A stretch of DNA of 64,000 bases, taken from contig NZ_VCIX01000066.1 in NCBI RefSeq assembly GCF_006345825.1, positions 1-64,000 of the forward strand, written 5' to 3'. The notes beneath the pieces were generated by a model. It ran no database searches, was not told where the DNA came from, and saw only the letters and a list, made by a program, of their open reading frames with translations. This DNA is from Paenibacillus paridis. GTDB taxonomy: Bacteria > Bacillota > Bacilli > Paenibacillales > Paenibacillaceae. Below are positions 18,540 through 27,947 of this stretch, in pieces. A program made the translations under genes and the position numbers. Position 1 is the first letter of the stretch; the number at the start of each line of letters is the position of its first letter.

Positions 18540-19874
18540 TTAGCCCCATCTTTGCTCCCCCTCCGGCCTTCGGACCAACATACGGACAATCAGCCTGGAG
18601 ATACGCAAATGATCGGTCTCTTCAATAATAAATTCGCATATTTCCGCATACTGAACGCATTGGTTATGGAGCGGCGGAATATCGATTTTCGAATAAATCC
18701 ATCCTCCGATCGTATCATAATCATCCGTCTCGATCGCGAGGCCAAAGAAGCTGTTCACTTCTTCGATCAGCATTAAGCCGCTGATTGAATACGTATCGTC
18801 CTCCCGTTTCTCAAGCTGCTCCCGCTCCTCGTCAAATTCATCTTGAATTTCTCCTACGATTTCTTCCATAATATCTTCAAGCGTGACCAAACCGGAAGTT
18901 CCCCCATACTCATCAATCAAAATGGCGATTTGCGATTTGCGCTTCTGCATCAGCTTGAGCAGCGTACTAATTTGCATTGATTCGGGAACCGTCGTGATCG
19001 GTCTTGTAATTTGCCTAATATCTTGCAGGCTCTGCCCCGTATCCTTAAGCAAGTCCTTGATATGCACAAAACCAATAATGTTGTCCTTGTCATTTTCGCA
19101 TACCGGATACCGCGTAAGCATCTGCTCCAAAGCGAGTCTTTTGTTGTCTTGCAAGGTATGGCTCGTGTTCAGGCAGATCATCTCAGTTCGGGGAATCATA
19201 ATCTCGCGGGCGTTTGTTTCTGTAAAGTCAAAGATATTGTCAACGAGCGTCAGCTCTGTATTGTCGATCAATCCGTTTTTATGGCTCTCCTTCATGAGGA
19301 TCCGAATTTCGTCTTCTGTATGGGCCGAATCCTTTTCGGAGGCAGGCTCGATGCCTATCCTCTGGAGAAGCTGGTTGGCTGCCCCGTTCAAGAGCCAAAT
19401 AAAAGGATACATTAGCTTGAAAAAATAGAGCAGCGGCAGCGCTGTGAACTGCGCAACCGTTTCTGCTTTGCGGATAGCCATCATTTTGGGCAGCAATTCA
19501 CCTAATACGAAATGAAGCATGGTAATGATCGCAAAGGCAATTAAGAACGAAGCCGTATAGATAAAAGCCTCATGATGAACACCGGCATAACCAAATAATG
19601 GGTCAAGCAATCCGGCAATCGCAGGTCCTCCGATCCATCCAAGCCCAAGCGAGGCAAACGTAATCCCAAGCTGGCAAGCTGATAAGTAGGCATCCAAATT
19701 CCCCGTTATCGGAGAAGCTGATTTAAGGCGCTTAGGCCCCTCTGAGGCCAGCGAATCGAGTCGGCTGCCTCTGACTTTAACCAACGCAAACTCCGCAGCG
19801 ACAAAAAAACCGTTCATGAGGACAAGCAACAAAATAAGCGCCAAAGCTAAACCGTTCGGTAATGGGTCGCTCAA
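18540..19874 (-). CDS. Hemolysin family/CNNM-type transporter with CBS pair
   Basis: Membrane protein of 444 residues: DUF21/CNNM transmembrane domain (about residues 5-185, with NGFFVAAEFALVKVR and GELLPKMMAI), a CBS pair (about 205-330, with REIMIPRTEM and IDEYGGTSGLVTLEDI) and a C-terminal CorC_HlyC domain. The family is linked to Mg/Co efflux or homeostasis; hemolytic activity is not implied. The start is a TTG. There is no in-frame ATG upstream before a stop, and AGGG lies about 7 bases ahead. The mRNA just before the start is strongly structured (19882-19959). Confidence 0.88.
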   Translation of the reverse strand: MSDPLPNGLALALILLLVLMNGFFVAAEFALVKVRGSRLDSLASEGPKRLKSASPITGNLDAYLSACQLGITFASLGLGWIGGPAIAGLLDPLFGYAGVHHEAFIYTASFLIAFAIITMLHFVLGELLPKMMAIRKAETVAQFTALPLLYFFKLMYPFIWLLNGAANQLLQRIGIEPASEKDSAHTEDEIRILMKESHKNGLIDNTELTLVDNIFDFTETNAREIMIPRTEMICLNTSHTLQDNKRLALEQMLTRYPVCENDKDNIIGFVHIKDLLKDTGQSLQDIRQITRPITTVPESMQISTLLKLMQKRKSQIAILIDEYGGTSGLVTLEDIMEEIVGEIQDEFDEEREQLEKREDDTYSISGLMLIEEVNSFFGLAIETDDYDTIGGWIYSKIDIPPLHNQCVQYAEICEFIIEETDHLRISRLIVRMLVRRPEGEQRWG

Positions 19875-19881
19875 CGATTCC

Positions 19882-19959
19882 CTGCCACTGACTAACCAAG
19901 TGAGCCTGGTGCAATGGCAGGTGCACCTCCTTTTGGAACAAAGATACGGCGATCTTTGT
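19882..19959 (-). promoter_or_regulatory. Structured leader before the CNNM gene
   Basis: On the minus strand a perfect 8-bp hairpin (ACAAAGAT/ATCTTTGT, 19938-19959) is followed by a perfect AGGAGG (19926-19931) and a second 9-bp hairpin (CTGCCATTG/CAGTGGCAG, 19882-19920) ending just before the weak ribosome site of the TTG start. The strong AGGAGG has no ATG or GTG at the proper distance. The arrangement suggests translational control. I recognise no known riboswitch class. Confidence 0.4.
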
Positions 19960-20251
19960 GTGATGTAAGTGCTCCCCTAGATGCCAAGCCGCCGCGTCGA
20001 ATGATAGGAAGAAAAATAAGACGTTTGCCAGACTGTAATTATGTGTATTCCTCATAGGCTAGCCATTATACGCAAAATCCGATCTCCTGCTTGCGTTTTT
20101 TTGCGGCAGCGGAGCAGCGAACTTCTAGAAATGTTCATAAAGCCGCAACGATTTGATCATTTAATGGCAAGCTAACACCAGATGGAATCTGTTATAATTC
20201 AATCAGCTAAGAAGCATGGCTGTCCATAAACTTTGTAGGAGGATTACAACG

Positions 20252-20824
20252 ATGAAACGAATTCTTTTGATTTGCCTCGCTATGCTATGGCTTGTACCTA
20301 GCGTTGCATTGGCCCATTCCAAGCTGGAGAACGCGGTTCCCGCACAAGATAGCACTGCTGCCGTCGCGCCAGAGCGCATAGAGATGACCTTTAATACCAA
20401 GATAGAGAGTCTCAGCAATTTCAAACTGCTTAATGCGGCAGGAGAAGAAATGGAAAAAGGTAAAACGGAGGTCGATGGCATGACGATGAGCGCTACTGTG
20501 CCATCTGTTCTGCCTAACGGCATTTATAACGTAAAATGGACCATTATTGGCGCTGACGGCCATTCGGTAGAGGGTGATTACTCCTTTACGGTTGAAGCAC
20601 CTGTCGTAACTGCCGAGCCAACGGCTGAGCCGGATACCGCAACGGAATCGCCTGCGGAGACTGAATTGCCATCGCCTTCTCCTTCTCCTGAGGTTAGCGC
20701 TGACACAGGCAGCGGCAACGAATCCGCTGCAAGCAGCGATGGCACGAATTACACACCTGCGGTTATAATCGGAACCATTATCGTCATTGCTGCTGTTGTA
20801 TTAATGCTTCGGAGGCGCAAATAA
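20252..20824 (+). CDS. copC: CopC-domain copper resistance protein, membrane anchored
   Basis: Exported copper-binding protein of 190 residues: signal peptide (residues 1-21, ending VALA), a CopC/YobA beta-barrel domain (about 22-115), a Pro/Thr/Glu/Ser-rich linker, and a C-terminal membrane helix (about 168-186) followed by RRRK. Mature protein would begin with His, and the later DGHSVEGDYSF supplies Asp and His, the usual CopC copper ligands. I start at ATG 20252, nine bases after AGGAGG. It overlaps copD (TAATG), so the two are coupled. Confidence 0.9.
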   Translation: MKRILLICLAMLWLVPSVALAHSKLENAVPAQDSTAAVAPERIEMTFNTKIESLSNFKLLNAAGEEMEKGKTEVDGMTMSATVPSVLPNGIYNVKWTIIGADGHSVEGDYSFTVEAPVVTAEPTAEPDTATESPAETELPSPSPSPEVSADTGSGNESAASSDGTNYTPAVIIGTIIVIAAVVLMLRRRK

Positions 20825-21909
20825 TGATTTATGTCAGCGAAGGGCTGCTTTATGTTTGCTTCGCGATTTTAACCGGCACCTTCATCCTTCGGCTCATGCC
20901 GGAGGATCGGAGACCGAATGTACAGGTACCGAACGGTTTGCTGCTCGCATGCGCAATTGCCATTCCTATCCTGTCCTACGTTCCGATTCATAAGCTCGCG
21001 CTGGTCTTTGCCAAAGATTTTGATATGACTTATGGCTCTATTCTGAAGAGCATTTTGCTTGATATTAATACGGGGAAGGCATGGATATGGACAACGATTG
21101 GCTCAGCCGGGCTAGCCTTTCTTCTCGGTCTCAAAGCATTCCGCGATGACAAGCATATGCCCAAAGTAGCATTGTTCGTTACCTTTCTGCTCATTGTGTG
21201 GCTTGGTTATGCCGGTCACGCTTCCGCGCTTTACGGGTTCAAAGGGCTCGTTACTCACGCAGCCCACTTTCTAGCAGTGAGCGTATGGATCGGGATATTG
21301 TTCGTTACCAGCTGGTTCTCGAAGGATAATGCCCATTGGCATGCATTTCTGCGTTGGTTCTCTCCGGTTGCCATCGCTTGTGTGCTGGTTACGCTCATTG
21401 CAGGCTTTGTGCTCATGACGTTCACAACGCCCGAGTACGTGAACGCCTGGATGCTCCCTTACGGACAAATGCTTCTAATTAAGCATTTATTGATTTTACC
21501 GCTGCTGCTGTTCGCGTACACCAACGGATTTGGCTACAAAAAATGGGCAGACAGCAGTACTTCTTTTAATCCAAAACCGTGGCTGAAAGCAGAAAGCATT
21601 ATTGCGCTGCTCGTACTGGCTGCAACCGGCGTGCTTGGCCAACAAGCCCCGCCGCATAACGTAAAGGAAACGCTCCAAACCGCGTCACCCTCACCTTTAT
21701 TTACCGCCATTTACAAAGGCAGCTTCAGCCCGGATATTGCATTGAAATTCACGCTGCCGCTTGAGAGCATTCTGATGCTTGCTGCTGCTGCGGTGATGGC
21801 AGGCGGATTAGTATGGATGTACAGGGTCAACAAAGTGATACCTGCGTTTGCAATGGGCCTTCTGACGGCCGTATTCGGTTATTTCGGACTTATGTTCGCT
21901 ATTGCGTAA
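20824..21909 (+). CDS. copD: CopD family copper transport membrane protein
   Basis: Polytopic membrane protein of 361 residues with about eight or nine predicted helices and the CopD domain in the middle (LVTHAAHFLAVSVWIGILF, containing the conserved His and Trp). CopD is thought to carry copper across the membrane from CopC. The ATG overlaps the copC stop, and its ribosome site GGAGG lies within the last copC codons. Copper specificity is inferred from family. Confidence 0.9.
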   Translation: MIYVSEGLLYVCFAILTGTFILRLMPEDRRPNVQVPNGLLLACAIAIPILSYVPIHKLALVFAKDFDMTYGSILKSILLDINTGKAWIWTTIGSAGLAFLLGLKAFRDDKHMPKVALFVTFLLIVWLGYAGHASALYGFKGLVTHAAHFLAVSVWIGILFVTSWFSKDNAHWHAFLRWFSPVAIACVLVTLIAGFVLMTFTTPEYVNAWMLPYGQMLLIKHLLILPLLLFAYTNGFGYKKWADSSTSFNPKPWLKAESIIALLVLAATGVLGQQAPPHNVKETLQTASPSPLFTAIYKGSFSPDIALKFTLPLESILMLAAAAVMAGGLVWMYRVNKVIPAFAMGLLTAVFGYFGLMFAIA

Positions 21910-21944
21910 ATGATTCAAGCCGTTCTATCGCATAGCTGCAACAA

Positions 21945-22021
21945 AAAAACAGCTGGGCAGAAGCGCTTGGACGATGAACCTCTTGTAGGCACCGTTCAGC
22001 TATTCTTGCTCAGCTGTTTTT
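21945..22021 (+). terminator. Terminator of the copC-copD operon
   Basis: AAAAACAGCTG and CAGCTGTTTTT arms extend inward as an imperfect stem (GGCAGAAG against TTCTTGCT) around a long loop and end in a T-run 110 bp past copD. Confidence 0.75.
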
Positions 22022-22088
22022 GGTTGTCATCGCTTCCTCCTTCTTTACGTAGGAGCAGCAAAGATTCGAATAAATCAAATATAATCTG

Positions 22089-22194
22089 AACTAAAATTTC
22101 TCGTTTTGGTCGCTGCTCGAGTAGATCATTCTATGGAGTCACGGTTGCAGTCAGATTCATGGATTGACTAAAACCTGTAAAGGCAATAATCCGG
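22089..22194 (+). repeat. 106-bp interspersed element, copy 2
   Basis: Aligns without gaps to the minus strand of 410-515 at about 78% identity. It ends 13 bp before the 123-bp array begins. A short frame opening TKISRFGRCSS is shared with copy 1 and ends at the same TGA, with related residues after it in another frame. Possibly a remnant of a mobile or coding element. Origin unknown. Confidence 0.75.
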
Positions 22195-22206
22195 TTGCAT
22201 AAAAAA

Positions 22207-22821
22207 TAGATCTATCTCCCAAAAACCCAGCCATATCGTGCCTATTTGGCGCCGCTGGGCTAGATTAGATCTATTTTTTAGACCTATTTCATCCGTTACG
22301 GCTATTTGTGCCAATTTAGATCTAAAAATTAGATCTATTTCCCAAAAACCCAGCCATATCCTGCCCATTTGAGGCCGCTCGGCTAGATTAGATCTATTTT
22401 TTAGACCTATTTCTTCCGTTACGGCTATTTGTGCCAATTTAGATCTAATAATTAGATCTATTTTTCCAAAAAACAGCCATATCGCGCCTATTTGGCGCCG
22501 CCCGGCTAGAATAGATCTATTTTTTAGACCTATTTCATCCGTTTCGGCAATTTGTGCCAATTTAGATCTAATAATTAGATCTATTTTTCAAAAACCCAGC
22601 CATATCGTGCCTATTTGGCGCTGCTCGGCTAGGTTAGATCTATTTTTTAGACCTATTGTATCCATTTCGGCTATTTCTGCCAATTTAGATCTAAAAATTA
22701 GATCTATTTCCCAAAAACCCAGCCACAAGCTGCCTATTTGGCGCCACTGGGCTAGAATAGATCTATTTTTTAGACCTATTCTATTCATTTCCGCTATTTC
22801 TGCTAATTTCACGAAACAAGT
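22207..22821. repeat. Five tandem 123-bp units with TAGATCTA palindromes
   Basis: Units start at 22207, 22330, 22453, 22576 and 22699, an exact 123-bp period with no indel. Each contains three TAGATCTA/AGATCTA sites (a TAGATCTA-AAAAT-TAGATCTA pair and an AGATCTA...TAGACCT stem that pairs fully as RNA on the minus strand through G-U) and, in most units, a CCCAGC/GCTGGG stem. As 123 is 41 codons, frames stay open on both strands: minus 22168-22959 has one TGA at 22588-22590. The encoded minus-strand repeat contains IGLKNRS and WLGFWEIDLI. Whether it is protein, RNA or structural DNA is unresolved. Confidence 0.9.
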
Positions 22822-23040
22822 GACCATTGAAACCGAAGAGCAGAGCAACAGGAACTTGAAAAACGGCTGCGATAACCGAAAAGCCATTCCTCCTTCAAAA
22901 AAAGAAGAATGAACGACGAAATCCACCAACTGCTGTTTGAACGCGCCAGTACGAATCACGATTCACTCTGGAAGAAATCCGCAACTATAAATGTGCTATC
23001 CTTGACCGAAGTTGCCCCGTTATGGAATCCTGCTATCAGA
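22822..23040. other. Gap between repeat array and rarA, no feature recognised
   Basis: The minus-strand open frame that enters the repeats starts here at GTG 22959 without a convincing ribosome site. Its first 50 residues are hydrophobic and not repeated. I find no promoter, RNA gene or known protein in this stretch. Confidence 0.4.
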
Positions 23041-23067
23041 AACTAATGATGTCTAGAATCATTAGTT
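23041..23067 (-). terminator. Hairpin downstream of rarA
   Basis: Ten-base perfect arms (AACTAATGAT / ATCATTAGTT) around a 7-nt loop, about 50 bp past the rarA stop codon. There is no clear U-run, so this is a terminator candidate only. Confidence 0.5.
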
Positions 23068-23117
23068 GAAATTATACAACATTCCTATTTCCATAATTTC
23101 GCGTAATACCACTGCAT

Positions 23118-24425
23118 TTACTGGTTACGGCGCTTTTGCTGGTTTTGCTTAATCTTGTCTTCCATGCCCTGCTCGGTCGCTTTGTAGAACGTCATGCTGC
23201 CTAGGGTATTAGGCAGATACTGCTGCTTTACGTAATGATTCGGGAAGTTATGCGGATACTGGTATCCCTCATGTCCTAGCTGCTGAGCCCCTTTATAATG
23301 GGTGTCCCTTAAATGAAGCGGCACCTCGGCGCCTCCAGCGCGTTCAATCGCCGCTTCCGCATTGCCGATCGCTATAGCGGTCGCATTTGATTTCGGGCTT
23401 TCTACGGCGAATAAAATCGCCTGCGAGATGTTGTATTTCGCTTCCGGCCAGCCGATCTTGTGGTAGGCATCCATCGCCGTTACCGCTTGGATCATCGCCT
23501 GCGGATTGGCAAGCCCAATATCCTCGCTGCACGCAACGATCAATCGGCGGATAAAAGTCATTGGGTCCATCCCCAGCTTCTCTACCGCGTACAGAAACCA
23601 AAACAGCGCTGCATCGCTAGAGCCCCGCACGCTTTTGTGAAACGCCGACAGCACGTCATATTGCGTGGACAAATCCGCACGAATGGACGGCTTCCGTATG
23701 GATTCCTGAGCGACTTCAAGAGTGAGGCGCACCGAACCATCCATTTCTGACGGCGTGGTCACAGCGGCCAGCTCCAAAGCGTTCAACGCCCGACGGATAT
23801 CCCCGCCAGCCATGGCAGCGATGTGACGCAGCGCGTCTTCATCCGCTTGCAAATCCATAAAGCCCAGCCCTCGTTCACGATCAGCCAGCGCCCGCTTCAT
23901 GGCCTCATACGCATGCCCTTCTCCAAGCGACTCAAGCTGGAACAGCGTCGATCTTGACAGAAGAGCCCCATTGACATGATGGAATGGATTTTCCGTCGTA
24001 GCCCCAATAAAAATAATGATGCCCTGTTCAACAGCCGGCAGCAGCGCATCCTGCCTTGCCGTATTGAAGCGGTGTACCTCATCCAAAAAAAGAATCGTCT
24101 TCTTACCGTACATCGCTTTATTGGTACGTGCCTGATCGATAACCTCGCGAACATCTTTTACCGACGCATCCACCGCGTTCAGCTTTACAAACTCGCCTGC
24201 CGTACGCAAAGAAATAATATGAGCGAGCGTCGTTTTACCGCAGCCCGGGGGTCCGTATAACAAAATAGAGGATACCTGATCGCCTTCAATGGCCCTTCTT
24301 AACAGCTTGCCAGCTCCGACGATATGCTCCTGCCCGATATACTCATCCAGCGTTTGCGGCCGCATGCGATCCGCTAGCAGCCTTGCCCGAGGCAACTCCG
24401 TTTCTTGATAGGAAAATAAGTCCAT
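23118..24425 (-). CDS. rarA: Replication-associated recombination protein A (AAA+ ATPase)
   Basis: AAA+ clamp-loader-like ATPase (MgsA/YrvN) acting at stalled replication forks. The protein of about 435 residues has Walker A (GPPGCGKTT), Walker B (FLDEVHRFN), sensor motifs ([16 protein letters not shown]) and the C-terminal tetramerisation region. I start at MDLFSYQ (ATG 24425), the usual N-terminus. The longer frame to 24563 lacks support. It lies downstream of the hisS-aspS-tcdA cluster as in B. subtilis. Confidence 0.95.
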   Translation of the reverse strand: MDLFSYQETELPRARLLADRMRPQTLDEYIGQEHIVGAGKLLRRAIEGDQVSSILLYGPPGCGKTTLAHIISLRTAGEFVKLNAVDASVKDVREVIDQARTNKAMYGKKTILFLDEVHRFNTARQDALLPAVEQGIIIFIGATTENPFHHVNGALLSRSTLFQLESLGEGHAYEAMKRALADRERGLGFMDLQADEDALRHIAAMAGGDIRRALNALELAAVTTPSEMDGSVRLTLEVAQESIRKPSIRADLSTQYDVLSAFHKSVRGSSDAALFWFLYAVEKLGMDPMTFIRRLIVACSEDIGLANPQAMIQAVTAMDAYHKIGWPEAKYNISQAILFAVESPKSNATAIAIGNAEAAIERAGGAEVPLHLRDTHYKGAQQLGHEGYQYPHNFPNHYVKQQYLPNTLGSMTFYKATEQGMEDKIKQNQQKRRNQ

Positions 24426-24563
24426 TGTTCTTCCCAACCTTCTGCCTTCTGTTCCTTTAATCATAGCATATCCGCACATTTGTTCGCCAGAATTAGCCTC
24501 CATGTCCACCGCTTCTCTGTCATAGCTTCTGGTGCGGAGAAGCATTGCGACAGGGAAGCACAA

Positions 24564-24617
24564 AATAACCGTACCAGCGACAAAAGCGTATTCCGCTTTA
24601 TCGCCAGTACGGTTATT
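24564..24617 (-). terminator. Terminator after the YdeI-like gene
   Basis: AATAACCGTAC / GTACGGTTATT outer stem with a second inner complementary region (CGACAAAAGCG against CGCTTTATCG). It lies 11 bp past the stop codon on the minus strand, with TTATTTTG after it. Confidence 0.75.
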
Positions 24618-24627
24618 CGTTTAAATC

Positions 24628-25305
24628 TTACTTGTCAAACGGAGATTTGAAGCCTCTCTCCAGCTTATCAATCGCTGCCGCTACCCGATTGGCACGTGTT
24701 TCCGTACGCTTAGCATCGGTAATCCATTTTATAAAGTCGCGGCGCTTAGCCGCAGTCAAGCTGCCGTGGAAAAACATCTCTGCCGCAGCAGAAGCCTGCA
24801 AAGCGGCTGTAAAGTCTTCCGGCAGCTCTAGCTCCGCGGCTGCGGTTGAAGCTGTTCCCGGCTTAGAGCCGGCCCTGCCGGCAGCAGTCGCAGCCGAGGA
24901 ACGCCGGCTAGCACCGCTTTTGGCCAATCCGGCCGGACGGTAACGCATGGATGACCATGTGTCATCCAACGCTACCATCGCAACGCCTTCCACGCCAAAC
25001 GTCAGCATAAGCCGCCAGCCCGTATCCCGGTTCAGGTCGGTCTTTATTTTGGACGATCCCTTCGGGTACGTAATCCATAACAAGCCATCCGGCTTCAAGG
25101 CTTGGATAACGGAAGGTGCACGCTCTGCAAGCTCAGCCAAATTCATAACGAACAGCAGCGCGAAATCATAAAGGCTGTCGGCCTCTATAACGGATGCATC
25201 CGAAGTTAAGCCAAGCTCCATCAAGTAATGCTCCATAGGCGGATTGAGGACGAGCGCCTTCATTTCCGGCGCCAATCTCAGCTTCTTGACAAGCCCCTCG
25301 TTCAC
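24628..25305 (-). CDS. DUF3052-like/YdeI (OmpD-associated) domain protein
   Basis: A 225-residue protein. The N-terminal half (about 1-125) resembles DUF3052-type domains with ALKPDGLLWITYPKGSSK. An Ala/Ser-rich linker follows (about 126-160). The C-terminal half (LPEDFTAALQ, then FFHGSLTAAKRRDFIKWI and RANRVAAAIDKL) matches the YdeI/OmpD-associated domain. Molecular function is unknown; some relatives are called bacteriocin-protection proteins. The GTG start overlaps the tcdA stop by 4 bases (GTGA), so it is translated with tcdA. Family assignment is from memory of motifs. Confidence 0.7.
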   Translation of the reverse strand: MNEGLVKKLRLAPEMKALVLNPPMEHYLMELGLTSDASVIEADSLYDFALLFVMNLAELAERAPSVIQALKPDGLLWITYPKGSSKIKTDLNRDTGWRLMLTFGVEGVAMVALDDTWSSMRYRPAGLAKSGASRRSSAATAAGRAGSKPGTASTAAAELELPEDFTAALQASAAAEMFFHGSLTAAKRRDFIKWITDAKRTETRANRVAAAIDKLERGFKSPFDK

Positions 25306-26057
25306 AGCTCGATGCCGCCAGAGACAAGAAGGTCGTTTACAACGACGCTGACCATGATTAGACCGGCGACAGGCGGAACAAACGCATTGCTCGCTGGCGG
25401 CTGCTTAGCCTTACGAATTTCCGGCGCATTGTCCGGCACAATCTTCTTGGTTACATCCTCACGTGGTTTCATCGGAAGCTCCGTCGAGAACACGACCTTA
25501 ACGCCGCGCTTGATGCCTTCCTTGCGCAGCTTCGTCCGAATGACACGCGCCAAAGGATCGGTATGCGTCTTCGAAATATCCACAACCTGAAATTTCGTCG
25601 GATCCATCTTGTTCGCTGCACCCATGCTCGAAATAATCGGAATTTTACGCTCCAAGCATTGTTTGATCAAATGAATCTTATAGGAAATCGTATCGGACGC
25701 ATCAACGACGTAATCAAGCGGATATTCAAAAAACTGCTCAAACGTCTCCTCCGTATAAAACATGCGCAAGGCTATGACATCGCACTCTGGGTTGATCAGC
25801 TTGATCCGCTCGCGCATCAGCTCTGCCTTCGGCTGGCCGACCGTTGTCGTCAGCGCATGGATCTGGCGGTTGACGTTCGTTATATCGACAACGTCCTTGT
25901 CAACCAGGATGATGCGGCCAATGCCGGTGCGCGCAAGCGCCTCCGCGGCAATTCCGCCAACGCCGCCGATGCCGAGCACGGCAACCGTGCTCCCCTTCAT
26001 TTGCGCTAACCCCTCTGGCCCAATCGCCAGCTCCGTACGAGAAAATTGGTGAAGCAT
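25302..26057 (-). CDS. tcdA: tRNA threonylcarbamoyladenosine dehydratase (TcdA/YrvM)
   Basis: E1-like ATP-dependent enzyme that cyclises t6A37 in tRNA to ct6A. The 251-residue protein has the ThiF/MoeB-type nucleotide fold (GIGGVGGIAAEALARTGIG), the VDASDT motif and SSMGAANKMDP, typical of TcdA. It follows aspS by 29 bp, the same order as B. subtilis aspS-yrvM. The C-terminal hydrophobic stretch (VPPVAGLIMVSVVVNDLL) is usual for the family. Confidence 0.93.
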   Translation of the reverse strand: MLHQFSRTELAIGPEGLAQMKGSTVAVLGIGGVGGIAAEALARTGIGRIILVDKDVVDITNVNRQIHALTTTVGQPKAELMRERIKLINPECDVIALRMFYTEETFEQFFEYPLDYVVDASDTISYKIHLIKQCLERKIPIISSMGAANKMDPTKFQVVDISKTHTDPLARVIRTKLRKEGIKRGVKVVFSTELPMKPREDVTKKIVPDNAPEIRKAKQPPASNAFVPPVAGLIMVSVVVNDLLVSGGIEL

Positions 26058-26086
26058 CTGGCTGCCGCCTCCTTAGCGTTGTTTAC

Positions 26087-27901
26087 TTATTTATCAGTAG
26101 CTTCTGCCGCTGGTGCTGCTGCCGCTACCGGTTGTTTTGGCTTAATGACCGTACGGATATGCAATTGCTCCAGCTGCGAAAGCTCAACCTCGGAAGGCGC
26201 GTCGCTGAGCAGATCCGTTGCGTTTGCTGTTTTCGGGAACGCAATCGTCTCGCGAAGGTTCGTGCGGCCTGTCAATAGCATAACCAGACGGTCGAAACCA
26301 AACGCGATACCGCCATGTGGAGGCGTTCCGTATTCGAATGCGTCAAGCAAGAAACCAAATTTCTCTTGCGCCTCTTCCTTGTTGAAGCCAAGCGCCTTGA
26401 ACATTTGCTCTTGCACTTCACGCTTGTAAATCCGCATCGAACCGCCGCCAACTTCATAACCATTCAGAACAAGATCGTACGCTTGAGCGCGAATTTGACC
26501 TGGATCTGTATCGAAGAAATGAAGATCTTCTTCGTTCGGACGGGTGAACGGATGGTGCTCAGCCACATAACGCTTCGCATCCTCGTCCCAGCCAAGCAGC
26601 GGGAAGTCTACAACCCAAGCAAATTTGAACTTGGACTCGTCGATCAGGCCAAGATCCTTACCGAGCTTCGAGCGCAGGTTGCCAAGTACATCTGCAACGA
26701 CTTTTTTCTTGTCGGCAGAGAAAGTAAGCAAATCTCCGTCTTCAACCTCAAGGCGCTCGGTCAGCAAAGCAATCTCTTCCGGCTTCAAGAACTTCACGAT
26801 TGGACCGCGCCATTCGCCGTCCTTCACCGTAATCCAAGCTAAGCCTTTACCGCCATAACGTGCCGCGAACGGCTGAAGGTCGTCAAGCTCCTTACGACTC
26901 CAGCTTGCACAGCCCTTAGCGTTAAGTGCTTTAACTACACCGCCGCCAGCTGCTACGCTAGCGAATACTTTCACGTCGCTTGCGGATACGATATCGGTAA
27001 TATCCTTAATTTCAAGACCGAAGCGAAGATCCGGTTTGTCTGAACCGTATTTGTTCATTGCGTCTGCGTAAGTAATGCGTTGGAACGGAAGCTCCAGCTC
27101 TACGCCTACTGTATCTTTAAGCAGTTTAGCCGTAAGCTCTTCCATCAAAGCAAGCAGTTGATCCTGCGACAAGAAGGAAGTCTCGATGTCGACTTGCGTG
27201 AATTCCGGCTGACGGTCTGAACGAAGATCCTCATCGCGGAAACAGCGTGCAATCTGGTAGTAACGCTCGATACCGGCAACCATCAACAGCTGCTTGAAAA
27301 TTTGCGGCGATTGCGGCAAGGCGAAGAACTCGCCTTCATGCACGCGGCTCGGCACCAAATAATCACGCGCGCCTTCCGGCGTGCTTTTCGTTAGAATCGG
27401 AGTTTCAACGTCAATAAAGCCTTCTCCGTCAAGGAAATCACGGAATACTTTAGCTGCTTTCGAGCGAAGGAACAACGTTTTTTGCATCTCCGGACGACGA
27501 AGGTCCAGGTAACGATATTTCAAGCGAAGCGACTCATCCACCTCAACGCCGTCTTCAATCGGGAACGGAGGCGTTTTTGCGGCATTCATTACTTCAATTT
27601 TCGTTACGCGTACTTCAATCTCGCCTGTTGCGAGGTTTGCATTGTACGTTTCTGCATCGCGTTCTACAACTGTACCTTGAATAGCCAGAACGAATTCATT
27701 GCGCGCACGGTCAGCAATAGCTAGCGCATCGCCGGAGAAATCTGGGTTGAATACCGTTTGTACGATACCCGAACGGTCACGCAAATCAATAAAGAGTACG
27801 CCTCCAAGATCGCGGCGGCGCTGTACCCAGCCGTTTAGAATAACGGATTGACCAACGTCCGCTTTCGTTAAGCGGCCGCAGTGATGTGTTTTTAACAACA
27901 T
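26087..27901 (-). CDS. aspS: Aspartyl-tRNA synthetase
   Basis: Charges tRNA-Asp. The bacterial-type class II enzyme, about 604 residues, has an N-terminal anticodon-binding OB fold ([20 protein letters not shown]), the catalytic core ([20 protein letters not shown]) with the GAD insertion, and motif 3 ([13 protein letters not shown]). I choose the ATG at 27901, ten bases after GAGGAG. The ATG at 27910 is only one base from it. It is cotranscribed with hisS under the T-box at 29244-29560. Confidence 0.97.
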   Translation of the reverse strand: MLLKTHHCGRLTKADVGQSVILNGWVQRRRDLGGVLFIDLRDRSGIVQTVFNPDFSGDALAIADRARNEFVLAIQGTVVERDAETYNANLATGEIEVRVTKIEVMNAAKTPPFPIEDGVEVDESLRLKYRYLDLRRPEMQKTLFLRSKAAKVFRDFLDGEGFIDVETPILTKSTPEGARDYLVPSRVHEGEFFALPQSPQIFKQLLMVAGIERYYQIARCFRDEDLRSDRQPEFTQVDIETSFLSQDQLLALMEELTAKLLKDTVGVELELPFQRITYADAMNKYGSDKPDLRFGLEIKDITDIVSASDVKVFASVAAGGGVVKALNAKGCASWSRKELDDLQPFAARYGGKGLAWITVKDGEWRGPIVKFLKPEEIALLTERLEVEDGDLLTFSADKKKVVADVLGNLRSKLGKDLGLIDESKFKFAWVVDFPLLGWDEDAKRYVAEHHPFTRPNEEDLHFFDTDPGQIRAQAYDLVLNGYEVGGGSMRIYKREVQEQMFKALGFNKEEAQEKFGFLLDAFEYGTPPHGGIAFGFDRLVMLLTGRTNLRETIAFPKTANATDLLSDAPSEVELSQLEQLHIRTVIKPKQPVAAAAPAAEATDK

Positions 27902-27947
27902 AGTTTTCATGCTCCTCTATTAGTTAGATTCAAATATGGGGTAAATA

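Noticed and set aside
19882..19959. M-box magnesium riboswitch
   Set aside because: The conserved M-box segments that I know are not visible; only hairpins and a free ribosome site are seen.
19777..20055. ORF upstream and overlapping the CNNM gene as a leader peptide gene
   Set aside because: No ribosome site at its ATG, and it overlaps the CNNM coding region in another frame. Only non-ATG starts would use the strong AGGAGG.
22207..22821. CRISPR array
   Set aside because: Units are 123 bp and similar along their whole length; there are no unique spacers and no cas genes nearby.
22822..23117. 6S RNA gene near rarA/aspS
   Set aside because: I found no long imperfect hairpin with a central bubble in this gap or between aspS and tcdA.
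24426..24563. Extended N-terminus of RarA
   Set aside because: MDLFSYQ is the usual family start, and the upstream residues look like translated intergenic sequence.
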